Source: Dysosmobacter sp. Marseille-Q4140 (lineage in GTDB: Bacteria; Bacillota; Clostridia; Oscillospirales; Oscillospiraceae). Taken from it: a DNA stretch of 64,000 nt. The stretch is taken from contig CP073694.1 in the NCBI GenBank assembly GCA_018228705.1, forward strand, positions 2,728,001 through 2,792,000, read 5' to 3'. A model generated the notes under the pieces. The model had not been told where the DNA came from. It saw only the letters and a list, made by a program, of their open reading frames with translations, and ran no database searches. Shown one piece after another: positions 1 to 7,504 of the stretch. Position 1 is the stretch's first letter. The number at the start of each line of letters is the position of its first letter. A program made the translations under genes and the position numbers.

Positions 1-353
1 AAGCAGAGGCTGTTTTTGCCGCTGCAGCTGCCGTACCGCTTCCGGGCGGAGGTGATCTTCAACCCCGTGGGCGTCACGCCCATCCGCCGGGCCCAGAGGG
101 CCACTTTTTCCGGCAGCGCGGCCCGGGCCCTGTCCTTCAGGGCCGCGATCTCCTCCGCCGTGGGCTCCGGCGGGAGCGGGGCGGACCGACGCTTTTCCAG
201 ATGCCGGGCGATCCAGGCCTCATGCCGGGACAAAAAGCCGTCGATGGCCGCCTGGGACAGCCGCCGGGGCGCGCGGACCAGCACCCGGCCGTCCCGGGTG
301 ATCTCCACCGCCAGGGTCCGGCGGTCTGAGCGGATCAATTCGTAGATTTCCAT
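1..353 (-). CDS. YgjP-like metallopeptidase domain protein (partial)
   Basis: Only the N-terminal ~117 residues are present; the 3' end lies beyond the left edge. The minus strand reads MEIYELIRSDRRTLAVEI and continues to a segment ending ITSARKRYGSCSGKNSLC. The R-x-x-x-GSC-S element is typical of the YgjP/DUF45 family, whose HExxH-type zinc site would lie in the missing part. The family is thought to be a SprT-like zinc peptidase, but its substrate is unknown. The ATG at 353 is chosen because the family usually starts this way; no strong Shine-Dalgarno sequence is visible upstream. Confidence 0.75.
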   Translation of the reverse strand, partial: MEIYELIRSDRRTLAVEITRDGRVLVRAPRRLSQAAIDGFLSRHEAWIARHLEKRRSAPLPPEPTAEEIAALKDRARAALPEKVALWARRMGVTPTGLKITSARKRYGSCSGKNSLC

Positions 354-413
354 GGAAAGACCATAGCACAGATGGGGAAAAAAGGCAAGTGGGGCGGGGG
401 ACAGGCGGGGCGG

Positions 414-593
414 TCAGAGGGGTTGGTCGTCTTTTTTTGCTCTGTCAGAGGTCAAACGGGGCAGGGTATGAAGCGTTGGCCCCGTATCCCGCAAATACAT
501 TTCTTCACATTTCTGCTGTCCCTCTTCTAAAATCCGTATGGCTTTTTCCGTGTCACGCATCAAAGATAGATACATCGCTTTCCAATCAGGCAT
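414..593 (-). CDS. Small charged helical protein (59 aa), partner of divergent XRE regulator
   Basis: An ATG at 593 preceded by GGGGAGAG opens a 59-residue protein (MPDWKAMYLSLMRDTEKAIR...). It is rich in Glu, Lys and Arg and is predicted to be helical. The pattern W/Y-K-x-(M/L)-Y, followed by E-(K/Q)-A-(I/L)-R-x-LE and later (M/R)-YL, is shared with the 54-residue protein at 51914-52078. Both are transcribed away from a small XRE-type protein across an AT-rich gap, so they look like paralogous modules. No function is recognised; a role as antitoxin, anti-repressor or regulator partner is only a guess. A strong promoter with a palindrome over its -10 lies upstream. Confidence 0.7.
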   Translation of the reverse strand: MPDWKAMYLSLMRDTEKAIRILEEGQQKCEEMYLRDTGPTLHTLPRLTSDRAKKDDQPL

Positions 594-617
594 AGCGCTC
601 TCCCCTTATACGATATC

Positions 618-631
618 TAATGTATACATTA
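618..631. promoter_or_regulatory. 14-bp palindromic operator candidate
   Basis: TAATGTATACATTA is a perfect palindrome that covers the -10 hexamer of the leftward promoter. The octamer TATCTAAT at 614-621 recurs at 674-681 inside the second palindrome, which suggests that one protein, probably the adjacent XRE regulator, binds both sites. Confidence 0.55.
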
Positions 632-657
632 TATGTATTATAGCATAGGTATGTAAA
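628..657 (-). promoter_or_regulatory. Sigma-A-type promoter for the 59-aa gene
   Basis: On the minus strand TTTACA (657-652) and TATAAT (633-628) are separated by 18 bp. The promoter lies 35 bp upstream of the small gene. Confidence 0.65.
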
Positions 658-671
658 GAGTGAATTTACAT

Positions 672-697
672 ATTATCTAATTAGCACATTAGATAAT
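672..697. promoter_or_regulatory. Inverted-repeat operator upstream of XRE gene
   Basis: ATTATCTAAT, a 6-bp spacer and ATTAGATAAT form a perfect 10-bp inverted repeat, 11 bp before the XRE start codon. Its size and position fit dimeric Cro/CI-type binding and autorepression. Confidence 0.6.
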
Positions 698-708
698 GGA
701 GAGACAAT

Positions 709-981
709 ATGATTCACTTTAACGTTCAAGCAGTCCTGGACGCGAGGGGAAAGAGCCGGTACTGGCTTTGGAAGCAAACGGGGATGAGCTATCAAAACCT
801 GGTCCGCCTCCTGGAGAATAAGACGAAAGGTGTCCGCCTGGAAACAGTGGAGATCCTATGTCAGGTCTTGGAATGTACGCCCAGCGACCTTTTCCTGATC
901 GACCCGGACCTTCCGGAGGGGAGTGCGGTGACCGCTCTTCCGGCACCCGGCGAGGCAGAGGACGCGGAAGGACGGCGCTGA
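709..981 (+). CDS. XRE-family (Cro/CI-type) transcriptional regulator
   Basis: A 90-residue protein. Residues ~5-65 form a helix-turn-helix domain of the Cro/CI type: a helix with LDARGKSRYWLWKQTG, the turn, then MSYQNLVRLLENKT and the closing helix LETVEILCQVLECTPSDLF. The C-terminal ~25 residues are Glu/Ala-rich and look disordered. The ATG follows GGAGAG at 698-703. It is divergent from the 59-residue gene and shares AT-rich palindromes with it, so it probably represses that gene and itself. Regulator class is certain; targets are inferred. Confidence 0.88.
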   Translation: MIHFNVQAVLDARGKSRYWLWKQTGMSYQNLVRLLENKTKGVRLETVEILCQVLECTPSDLFLIDPDLPEGSAVTALPAPGEAEDAEGRR

Positions 982-996
982 CTGCCCCGGCATCAT

Positions 997-1028
997 AAAA
1001 AAGGAGACCCGTTCGGGTCTCCTTTTTT
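997..1028. terminator. Bidirectional intrinsic terminator
   Basis: A-run, GGAGACCC, loop GTTC, GGGTCTCC, T-run. It serves the XRE gene on the plus strand and sufB on the minus strand. Confidence 0.9.
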
Positions 1029-1047
1029 GCCGCTTCGTCGTACTCTT

Positions 1048-1974
1048 TTATGCCAAGAAGCCCTTGAGGATGCAGTCCTCGGCCTCCTCCTCGGTCAGGC
1101 CCAGGGTCTCCAGCTTCAAAAGCTGGTCCCCGGCGATCTTGCCGATGGCGGCCTCGTGGATCAGCTGGGCCTCGGTGCAGTTGGCGGTGATCTCCGGAAT
1201 GGAGCGGATCTTGGCCTCGCCCATGATGATGGAGTCGCACTGGACATGGCCGAAGCACTTGGCGTCGCCCACCACCCGGGGGTAGAACACCTGGGAGGAG
1301 TGGTCCTGGGCCACGGACCGGGAGATCACCCGGCACTTGGCGTCCTCACCCTCCAGGTCGATCTCCATGTTGCTCTCGGCCACCTGGTCGCCGTGGGTCA
1401 GCAGCCGCTCGGTGATGACCGCCTCGCTGCCGGCGGCGCAGACGATCTTGGTGTCCCGCTTGGTGGAGTCCACGCCCCGGATCTGGACCGTGTCCATCTG
1501 AATGGAGGCGCCCTCCTCCAGATATACGATGGTCTGGGGGTTGAAGACCTTGCCGCCCTTGCCGTCGCCCTCGCCGTAGTGCTTCTCGCTGTAATGGACC
1601 CTGGAGTTTTTGCCCACGTGGAAGGTGTGGATGCCGTCGTGGCGGGACTCCTGGTCGCCGCAGTTGTGGATGCCGCAGCCGGCCACGATCTCCACGTCGC
1701 AGTTCTCCCCGATGTAGAAATCGTTGTACACCGTCTCCTGGATGCCGGGCTGGGTGATGATGACGGGGATGTGGCACGTCTCGCCCACGGTGCCGTCCAG
1801 CACGCGGATATCGATGCCGCTCTTTCCGTCGGTCCGGTTGTCGATCTTGATGTGCTCCGTGGACTCCCGGCCGTCGCAGCCGCAGTCCTTGCGGATGTTG
1901 AACGCGCCCACGGGCTTGCCCAGCAGGTCCGCGATCTTCTCCAGAAGCTCCCGGTCCACCTGTGTATCCATCAT
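1048..1974 (-). CDS. sufB: SufB/SufD-family Fe-S cluster assembly protein (SmsB-like)
   Basis: A 308-residue protein of the SufB/SufD family with the characteristic right-handed beta-helix core, for example the segment GDAKCFGHVQCDSIIMG and the C-terminal ITANCTEAQLIHEAAIGKIA. It is much shorter than classical SufB (~465 aa) and matches the compact scaffold of the two-gene SufCB/SMS systems of anaerobes. It should form the membrane-free SufBC complex that builds Fe-S clusters with the preceding ATPase. The start at 1974 (MMDTQVD) is chosen because its ATG overlaps the sufC stop as ATGA and has AAGGTG upstream. No SufD, SufS or SufU gene is adjacent. Confidence 0.9.
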   Translation of the reverse strand: MMDTQVDRELLEKIADLLGKPVGAFNIRKDCGCDGRESTEHIKIDNRTDGKSGIDIRVLDGTVGETCHIPVIITQPGIQETVYNDFYIGENCDVEIVAGCGIHNCGDQESRHDGIHTFHVGKNSRVHYSEKHYGEGDGKGGKVFNPQTIVYLEEGASIQMDTVQIRGVDSTKRDTKIVCAAGSEAVITERLLTHGDQVAESNMEIDLEGEDAKCRVISRSVAQDHSSQVFYPRVVGDAKCFGHVQCDSIIMGEAKIRSIPEITANCTEAQLIHEAAIGKIAGDQLLKLETLGLTEEEAEDCILKGFLA

Positions 1975-2711
1975 CTCAAAACACCTTCTTTCGTGAGAAC
2001 AGGGCACCCGGACAGGGTGTCCGACAGGATCTGGGGCAGGATCTCCTCCGGCGTGCCCCGGTGGCGCAGCTCGCCGTCGCCCACCACGATGACCTCGTCG
2101 GCCAGGGAGATGATTCGCTCCTGGTGGGAAATGATGATCATGGTGGCGGTGCCGGCGGCGTGGATCTGCTCAAAGGTCTCCGTCAGCCGGGCGAAGGACC
2201 ACAGGTCGATGCCCGCCTCCGGCTCGTCGAAGATCATCAGCTGGCTGCCCCGGGCCAGGATGGTGGCGATCTCGATGCGCTTGACCTCGCCGCCGGAGAG
2301 GGACACGTCCACCTCCCGGTCCAGATAGTCGTTGGCGCACAGGCCCACCTTGGTCAGGTACTGGCAGCACTGGTCCTTGGTCAGCTTCTGGCTGCCCGCC
2401 GCCACGTTGAGCAGCTTGCGGACGGTGATGCCCTTGAAGCGGGGGGGCTGCTGGAAGCCGTAGCTGATGCCCAGCCGCGCCCGCTCCGTGATGCCCAGGT
2501 CCGTGATGTCCTGGCCGTTCCAGAGGATCCGGCCGGAGGTGGGCTTCACCAGGCCCATGATGATCTTGGCCAGAGTGGTCTTACCGCCGCCGTTGGGGCC
2601 GGTAAAGACCACCAGTTTGTGGTCGTCCAGAGTCAGGGAGATATCCCGGAGGATGCCCAGCTCCTCCTCACCTTCCCGGACGGTGTAGCTGATATGTTTC
2701 AGTTCCAGCAT
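1971..2711 (-). CDS. sufC: Fe-S cluster assembly ATPase SufC
   Basis: A 246-residue ABC-type ATPase. Walker A GPNGGGKTT is at 38-46, Q-loop GFQQPP at ~85-90, signature LSGGE at 138-142, Walker B LMIFDEPEAG at 158-167, and the H-loop histidine lies in IIISHQE. The E-A-G-I-D stretch after Walker B is typical of SufC. It powers remodelling of the SufB scaffold. AAAGGAGG at 2721-2728 sits 9 bp before the ATG. First gene of a two-gene operon, overlapping sufB by 4 bp. Confidence 0.95.
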   Translation of the reverse strand: MLELKHISYTVREGEEELGILRDISLTLDDHKLVVFTGPNGGGKTTLAKIIMGLVKPTSGRILWNGQDITDLGITERARLGISYGFQQPPRFKGITVRKLLNVAAGSQKLTKDQCCQYLTKVGLCANDYLDREVDVSLSGGEVKRIEIATILARGSQLMIFDEPEAGIDLWSFARLTETFEQIHAAGTATMIIISHQERIISLADEVIVVGDGELRHRGTPEEILPQILSDTLSGCPVLTKEGVLR

Positions 2712-2755
2712 CGTTTGGAACCTCCTTTGCTGGCGTATATGGTCGTAACTACTCT

Positions 2756-2784
2756 AGTTTACCAGAAGGAATTGGAAAAAGCAA
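2756..2784 (-). promoter_or_regulatory. Promoter of sufCB
   Basis: TTGCTT (2784-2779), 17-bp spacer, TAAACT (2761-2756) on the minus strand, ~45 bp before the sufC start. Confidence 0.55.
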
Positions 2785-2838
2785 CGCGGGGCCGCTTTTT
2801 TCCAAGGCTATTTTAACCCGGGGAGGGAATTTGTATGG

Positions 2839-2852
2839 GTTGCATTTGCAAC
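2839..2852. promoter_or_regulatory. Palindrome GTTGCA-TT-TGCAAC in the sufC/ferritin-like intergenic region
   Basis: 6-bp inverted repeat with a 2-bp centre, ~55 bp upstream of the sufC promoter and ~50 bp upstream of the ferritin-like gene. It could be a metal- or redox-regulator site; no regulator is assigned. Confidence 0.3.
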
Positions 2853-2904
2853 AGTCACCAAATGTTTTCCCGCGCATATGCTAAAGGGAAAAGGAGGGAC
2901 CTCT

Positions 2905-3546
2905 ATGGAACAGAATCTACATACCCCTGCGTCTTACGACTACCGGCAGTACGACCGGGTGTGGCAGCGGGTGGCGCCGGGACTGGAACCCTACCCGGAT
3001 ATGAAGGAGACGGAAAAGCGCCTGGCGGAGCTGCGGACGGCCCAGGGTCCGGCGGTGCCCGCCATGGAGAGCACGCCCCTTCCGGAAGTGCCGGAGGGGC
3101 AGCTGCCCGGCGCGGAGCCGGACCCCTGCTGCATGGGCACCGCCGCGGAGGAGCTGCTGGAGGTGCTGGAGGGCTTTATTGAGGTGGAGCTGGCGGACCG
3201 GCGGCACTATCTGGCCCTCAGCCGGCAGGCTCCGGCCTTTGCCCGGCAGCAGGTCCGCCAGCTGGCGGAGGAGGCGGGCTGCGCCGCAAGGCAGCTGATG
3301 GCGGCCTGTTATCTCATCACCGGGGAGTGCTACCGGCCTGCGGTGGAGTGCGGCCGGATCTGCCTGGGCCGCTGGTGTGCGGCGGTGCGGGAGCGGTATC
3401 ACGCCGAAGCCTGCAACGGTATGAACTACCTGCGGGCGGCGGAGAGCACCACGGCCCCCTGCCTGGAGCGATTGCTGACGGAGCTGGGGGAGGCGTCCTA
3501 CCGGCAGGCGGACGCCCTGCTGTGCCTGCTGCAAAAGAGCCTGTGA
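2905..3546 (+). CDS. Ferritin-like domain protein with degenerate metal site
   Basis: 213 residues. The first ~70 are Pro/Glu-rich and probably unstructured. From ~85 on there is a four-helix ferritin-like/rubrerythrin-like bundle (LEGFIEVELADRRHYLALSR; QLAEEAGCAARQLMAACYLITG; RYHAEACNGMNYLRAA; LTELGEASYRQADAL). In active relatives helices two and four carry ExxH metal ligands. Here these read EEAGCA and GEASYR, so the histidines are absent and diiron catalysis is doubtful. Start ATG at 2905 follows AGGAGG by 7 nt. Related proteins are common in Oscillospiraceae; function is unknown. Confidence 0.65.
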   Translation: MEQNLHTPASYDYRQYDRVWQRVAPGLEPYPDMKETEKRLAELRTAQGPAVPAMESTPLPEVPEGQLPGAEPDPCCMGTAAEELLEVLEGFIEVELADRRHYLALSRQAPAFARQQVRQLAEEAGCAARQLMAACYLITGECYRPAVECGRICLGRWCAAVRERYHAEACNGMNYLRAAESTTAPCLERLLTELGEASYRQADALLCLLQKSL

Positions 3547-3553
3547 GGGGCAG

Positions 3554-3593
3554 AGAGGGTGGGGACCGTCCAAAGCGGCCTCCACCCTCTTTT
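3554..3593 (+). terminator. Intrinsic terminator after the ferritin-like gene
   Basis: AGAGGGTGG (3554-3562) pairs with CCACCCTCT (3582-3590), followed by TTT. Confidence 0.65.
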
Positions 3594-3618
3594 CCTGCGG
3601 AGAAAAGTGTGGTATACT
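3590..3618 (+). promoter_or_regulatory. Weak promoter candidate for the DUF2461 gene
   Basis: TTTTCC, 17-bp spacer, TATACT (3613-3618). The -10 is good and the -35 is poor. Confidence 0.4.
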
Positions 3619-3654
3619 AAATGCCGAATTTTCAGATCCAACGGGAGGAACGGC

Positions 3655-4335
3655 ATGTTTACCGGATTTACCGACGAGACCGTGGACTTCATGTGGGGCA
3701 TCCGCTTCAACAATGAGAAGCCCTGGTTCGAGGCCCACAAGGAGACGTATCTCCGCAGCTTCTACCAGCCCATGCGGGCCCTGGGGGAGGAGCTGCGGGA
3801 CTTTTTGGCGGACAGGCGCCCGGAGTACGGGCTCATCGCCAAGACCACCCGCATCTATCGGGACGCCCGGCGGCTCCACGGCCGGGGCCCCTACAAGGAC
3901 CACCTGTGGTTCTGCGTGGAGCAGCCCTCGGAGCAATGGACCGCCCGGCCCACCTTCTGGTTCGAGCTGGGGCCGGAGGACTGGACCTACGGCATGGGGT
4001 ACTATATGCCCCGTCCCCTGACCATGGCCAAGCTCCGCGCCCGGATCGACCGGGACCCCAAAACCATGGAGGCGCTGACCCGGAAGCTGGCACGGCAGAC
4101 GGAGTTCGCACTGGAGACGGAGGACTACAAGCGCCCCCGCTCCGCGGCGCCCTCGCCGTTGCTGGAGCCCTGGTACCGGATGAAGAGCTTTTCCATCTGC
4201 CATGAGGAGAAGCTGACGGAGGAGCTGTTCTCCCGGGCCATCGCGGAGCGGCTGAAGGAGGGGTATGGGTTTTTGCTGCCCTACTACGATTACTTCGTTA
4301 CCCTGGAGGGGGACCCGGACCCCAGGGAGCTGTGA
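3655..4335 (+). CDS. DUF2461 family protein
   Basis: 226 residues matching the DUF2461/TIGR02453 family: N-terminal FTGFTDETVDFMWGIRFNN, then NEKPWFEAHKETY, TRIYRDARRLHGRGPYKDHLW and a C-terminal LEPWYRMK. The family is widespread in bacteria and some fungi and has no established activity. Start ATG at 3655 follows GGGAGGAA. Monocistronic by position, with a TATACT -10 just upstream. Confidence 0.85.
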   Translation: MFTGFTDETVDFMWGIRFNNEKPWFEAHKETYLRSFYQPMRALGEELRDFLADRRPEYGLIAKTTRIYRDARRLHGRGPYKDHLWFCVEQPSEQWTARPTFWFELGPEDWTYGMGYYMPRPLTMAKLRARIDRDPKTMEALTRKLARQTEFALETEDYKRPRSAAPSPLLEPWYRMKSFSICHEEKLTEELFSRAIAERLKEGYGFLLPYYDYFVTLEGDPDPREL

Positions 4336-4342
4336 GGCGGGG

Positions 4343-4371
4343 TTGCAAAGCCGGGAAAAAGCGGCTATACT
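4343..4371 (+). promoter_or_regulatory. Promoter of the HD-domain gene
   Basis: TTGCAA (4343-4348), 17-bp spacer, TATACT (4366-4371). Confidence 0.7.
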
Positions 4372-4406
4372 GACAAAAAATGATTGGGAAAAAGGAGCGG
4401 ATCACC

Positions 4407-4991
4407 ATGAGAGCATGTCCTGACCGGGCGGCGGCCCTGGCGCTGCTGCGCAAGTACAACCAAGAGCATTTCCATATCCAGCACGCCCTGACGGTGGAGG
4501 CCGTCATGCGCTGGTACGCCGAGAACCTGGGCCACGGGGACGAGGCGGACTTCTGGGCCACGGTGGGACTGCTCCACGACGTGGACTTTGAGCAGTGGCC
4601 GGAGGAGCACTGCAAGAAGGCCCCGGAGCTGCTCTCGGAGATCGGCTGCGGCGAGGACTTTGTCCACGCGGTGTGCAGCCACGGCTACGGCCTGTGCTCC
4701 GATGTGGAGCCCACGGAGGAGATGGAGAAGGTCCTCTTCGCCGCCGACGAGCTGACGGGGCTCATCGGCGCCGCGGCGCTGATGCGGCCCAGCAAGAGCT
4801 GCCAGGACATGGAGGTCAGCTCCCTGAAAAAGAAGTTCAAGGACAAGAAGTTCGCCGCCGGCTGCTCCCGGGACGTGATCCGGGAGGGCGCCGAGCGGTT
4901 GGGCTGGCCCCTGGAGGAGCTGATGGACAAGACCCTTCAGGCCATGCGCGCCAGCGAGGAAGCCATCGCCGACGCCATGAAGGCCCTGTAA
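4407..4991 (+). CDS. HD-domain hydrolase
   Basis: 194 residues with an HD phosphohydrolase core: the first histidine in FHIQHALTVE, the HD pair in VGLLHDVDF, and a later HGYGLCS plus AADELTGLI that supply the remaining ligands. Related stand-alone HD proteins are annotated as hydrolases of unknown substrate. Start ATG at 4407 is preferred over an in-frame ATG 27 bp upstream because AAAGGAG at 4391-4397 is well spaced from it. Single-gene unit with its own promoter and terminator. Confidence 0.85.
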   Translation: MRACPDRAAALALLRKYNQEHFHIQHALTVEAVMRWYAENLGHGDEADFWATVGLLHDVDFEQWPEEHCKKAPELLSEIGCGEDFVHAVCSHGYGLCSDVEPTEEMEKVLFAADELTGLIGAAALMRPSKSCQDMEVSSLKKKFKDKKFAAGCSRDVIREGAERLGWPLEELMDKTLQAMRASEEAIADAMKAL

Positions 4992-5000
4992 AAACTGTGA

Positions 5001-5034
5001 AAAAGCCGCCCGGCACAGCCGGGCGGCTTTTTTG
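5001..5034 (+). terminator. Terminator after the HD-domain gene
   Basis: AAAAGCCGCCCGGC, loop ACA, GCCGGGCGGCTTTTTT. The A-run on the 5' side also allows use on the minus strand by the LysE-family gene. Confidence 0.92.
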
Positions 5035-5044
5035 CTGCAGGGGC

Positions 5045-5626
5045 TCAGCGGAACAGCTTCACCGCGCACCACACCAGGGCCAGGGCCATGCAGGTGTTGA
5101 TGACCCGGGCGTGGGTGGAGAACAGCTGCCGCAGCAGCGAGCCGAAGGCGGACCAGCACAGGGTGAAGGAGAAGCCGATCACCGCCAGCAGCAGGGCGAA
5201 CAGCAGCAGCGCCACGGGCTGTCCGGCGTACACCGGCAGCACGTAGCCCTCCATGGCCACGATGCAGTAAATGTAGATCTTGGGGTTGATGAACTGGAGC
5301 AGGAAGCCGGAGAGGAAGCCGCTGTGGACGGCGGCGGTATCCGCCACGCCGCTGCGGCGCCAGGTCCGCCAGGCCAGGTACAGCAGATACGCCGCACCGA
5401 TCACCAGCATGGGCTTCTTCACCACCGGCAGCATGGCGGACAGGGTGCTGCACAGCAGGGTGCACAGGACCATCACCAGGGAGAACCCGGCCAGGATGCC
5501 GAAGTTGAAGGGCAGGGCCCGGCGGAAGCCCAGCTGGGTGCCGTTGGACATGGACATCAGGGTGTTGGGGCCTGGGGTGGACGTGGTGACCACGGCGTAG
5601 GTGAGAAAGGGGAACCAGGAGAACAT
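5045..5626 (-). CDS. LysE/RhtB-family amino-acid exporter
   Basis: 193 residues with about six hydrophobic segments. The LysE signature is near the N-terminus (TTSTPGPNTLMSMSNGTQLG, ~13-32), with QFINPKIYIYCI mid-protein. Such proteins export lysine, homoserine, threonine or other amino acids across the cytoplasmic membrane. ATG at 5626 follows CGGGAGG. It stands alone behind a near-consensus promoter. The substrate cannot be read from sequence; the lysine locus is ~43 kb away. Confidence 0.9.
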   Translation of the reverse strand: MFSWFPFLTYAVVTTSTPGPNTLMSMSNGTQLGFRRALPFNFGILAGFSLVMVLCTLLCSTLSAMLPVVKKPMLVIGAAYLLYLAWRTWRRSGVADTAAVHSGFLSGFLLQFINPKIYIYCIVAMEGYVLPVYAGQPVALLLFALLLAVIGFSFTLCWSAFGSLLRQLFSTHARVINTCMALALVWCAVKLFR

Positions 5627-5690
5627 GGCGGGCGACCTCCCGTTTGTTGAAAATTCTTAACGCCGTCTTTATGCGACAGACGCTTTTTTC

Positions 5691-5720
5691 ATCATACGCA
5701 TCGCTTCCGTATTTTGTCAA
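5691..5720 (-). promoter_or_regulatory. Promoter of the LysE-family gene
   Basis: TTGACA (5720-5715), 18-bp spacer, TATGAT (5696-5691). Confidence 0.75.
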
Positions 5721-5741
5721 GAGCTGTCGCCGGATTTGAAC

Positions 5742-5775
5742 AAAAAAATCTCCCGGGCCGGAAGGCCCGGGAGAT
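5742..5775 (-). terminator. Terminator of the asp23-fakA operon
   Basis: 12-bp stem ATCTCCCGGGCC / GGCCCGGGAGAT with a 4-nt loop and a T-run on the minus strand. Confidence 0.92.
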
Positions 5776-5796
5776 GAGCACGCATTGCACGCGGTC

Positions 5797-7488
5797 TTAC
5801 TCCATGGAGATGATATAGTAGTACACGGGCTGACCGCCGGAGAGCACGGCCACCTCGGCCTGGGGGCAGCGTTCCTCGAAGAGCTTGCCGGCCGCCTGGG
5901 CGTCATCCTCAGACACGTCCTCGCCGAAGTAGAGGGAGATGAAGGAGGCGCCCTTTTCCACAGCCTCCGCCGCCAGCCGCTCCAGCAGGGCGTTGAGATC
6001 GCTGTCGGTGCCGAAGAGGCGGCCCTCCTCCAGGGCCAGGTAGTCGCCCTCCTTGATGTCGAAGCCGTCGAAGTCGGAGTTCCGGGCGGCGTAGGTGATC
6101 TGGGCGGTGGTGACGGTGGCGAGGGCCTCCGTCATGGCCTGGGTGATGGATTCGGCGTCCGGGGCCTCGAAGTCCACGTTCATCATGGCGGTGATGCCCT
6201 GGGGCACGGTCTTGGTGGGGATCACCACCACGTTCTTCTCCGTCAGGGCGGCGCACTGCTGGGCGGCCATGATGATGTTGGAGTTGTTGGGCAGGATGAA
6301 CACCGTCTCGGCAGGGATTTTCTCCACGCCCTCCAGGATGCTCTCGGTGGAGGGGTTCATGGTCTGACCGCCGGAGACCACGCCGTCGGCGCCCAGGTCC
6401 TGGAACACCGCGGCAAGGCCGTCGCCGGCGCACACCGCCAGGAAGCCATAGGGCTTCTCCGGCTCCGCGGGAGCGGCGGGCGCGCAGCCCTCGCCGGCCT
6501 CCAGCTCCGCCTCCACGGCCTCCAGATCGTCGGTGCTCTGGGCCTCCCGGCCCTGGGCCAGGGCCTCGGCCTGGGTGCGCATGTTCTCGATCTTGGCCAG
6601 CTCCAGGGTGCCGTACTTCTGAGACTCGGTCAGGGCGCTGCCTGGGATGTTGGTGTGGACGTGGACCTTGAAGGACTCGTCGTCCTCGCCGATGACCAGG
6701 CTGTCGCCGATGCTGTTGAGGTAGGTCCGCAGGGGCTCCAGAGAGATGTCCGGGGACGCCTTGCGGACGATGAACACGGTGTCGAAGGCGAAGGTGATCT
6801 CCTCCGCCGCCATGTAGGCGAAGTCGGCCTTCTCCTTGGTCTCCTCGCTCTCCTCCGTCTGCTCCGGCATGGGCTCGCCCCGCAGCTCGGAGAGCATGCC
6901 CTCCAGGATCAGCAGGTAGCCCTTGCCGCCGGCGTCCACCACGCCGGCCTTTTTCAGCACGGGGTTCATCTCCACCGTCTGAGCCAGGGCGTCATAGCCC
7001 TCCCGAATGGCCTCTTCCAGCACCTTTTCCACATCCTTTTCCTCCGCCGCCACATCCACGGCCCGTTTCGCCGCCAGACGGGAGACCGTGAGGACGGTGC
7101 CCTCGGCGGGCTTCATGACGGCCTTGTATGCGGAGGACACGCCCTCCTGCATGGCGGCGGCGAAGCTGGCCGCATCGGCGGATTCCCGGCCCTTGAGGCT
7201 CTTGGAGAGGCCCCGGAACAGCAGGGACAGAATGACACCGGAGTTGCCCCGGGCACCCCGCAGCAGGGCGGAGGCAGTGATGGAAGCAGCCTGGTCCACC
7301 GAGGAGGGGGAGGATTTGCGCAGCTCCGTCACGGCGGCGCCGATGGTCATGGACATATTGGTTCCGGTGTCCCCGTCGGGCACCGGGAAAACGTTCAGGT
7401 CATTGATGGCCTGCTTTTGCGCGGTGATGGCGGCGGCGCCGTGGAGCACCATCTGCTTGAACAGCGCGCCGGTGATCAGTTCGTTCAT
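5797..7488 (-). CDS. fakA: DAK2-domain fatty acid kinase FakA-like protein
   Basis: 563 residues. The N-terminal DAK2 (Dak phosphatase/kinase-like) nucleotide domain has PDGDTGTNM at 37-45 and LLRGARGNSGVI at ~76-86. A middle domain and a C-terminal DegV-partner region with ILPNNSNIIMAA follow. In Gram-positives this architecture is FakA/YloV, which phosphorylates fatty acids held by FakB (DegV) proteins. No fakB lies in the window. The linker between domains (~330-375) is Glu/Ala/Pro-rich. It follows an asp23-like gene by 16 bp, the standard Firmicute arrangement. Confidence 0.92.
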   Translation of the reverse strand: MNELITGALFKQMVLHGAAAITAQKQAINDLNVFPVPDGDTGTNMSMTIGAAVTELRKSSPSSVDQAASITASALLRGARGNSGVILSLLFRGLSKSLKGRESADAASFAAAMQEGVSSAYKAVMKPAEGTVLTVSRLAAKRAVDVAAEEKDVEKVLEEAIREGYDALAQTVEMNPVLKKAGVVDAGGKGYLLILEGMLSELRGEPMPEQTEESEETKEKADFAYMAAEEITFAFDTVFIVRKASPDISLEPLRTYLNSIGDSLVIGEDDESFKVHVHTNIPGSALTESQKYGTLELAKIENMRTQAEALAQGREAQSTDDLEAVEAELEAGEGCAPAAPAEPEKPYGFLAVCAGDGLAAVFQDLGADGVVSGGQTMNPSTESILEGVEKIPAETVFILPNNSNIIMAAQQCAALTEKNVVVIPTKTVPQGITAMMNVDFEAPDAESITQAMTEALATVTTAQITYAARNSDFDGFDIKEGDYLALEEGRLFGTDSDLNALLERLAAEAVEKGASFISLYFGEDVSEDDAQAAGKLFEERCPQAEVAVLSGGQPVYYYIISME

Positions 7489-7504
7489 TCCTCTCGTTCC
7501 TCCC

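Noticed and set aside
389..595. 68-codon plus-strand frame opposite the first small gene
   Set aside because: The minus-strand frame has a ribosome binding site, a strong promoter and a paralogue at 51.9 kb; the plus-strand frame has none of these.
1027..2328. 433-codon plus-strand open frame opposite sufB/sufC
   Set aside because: Antisense to two certain genes, low-complexity Leu/Gly/His content and no ribosome binding site.
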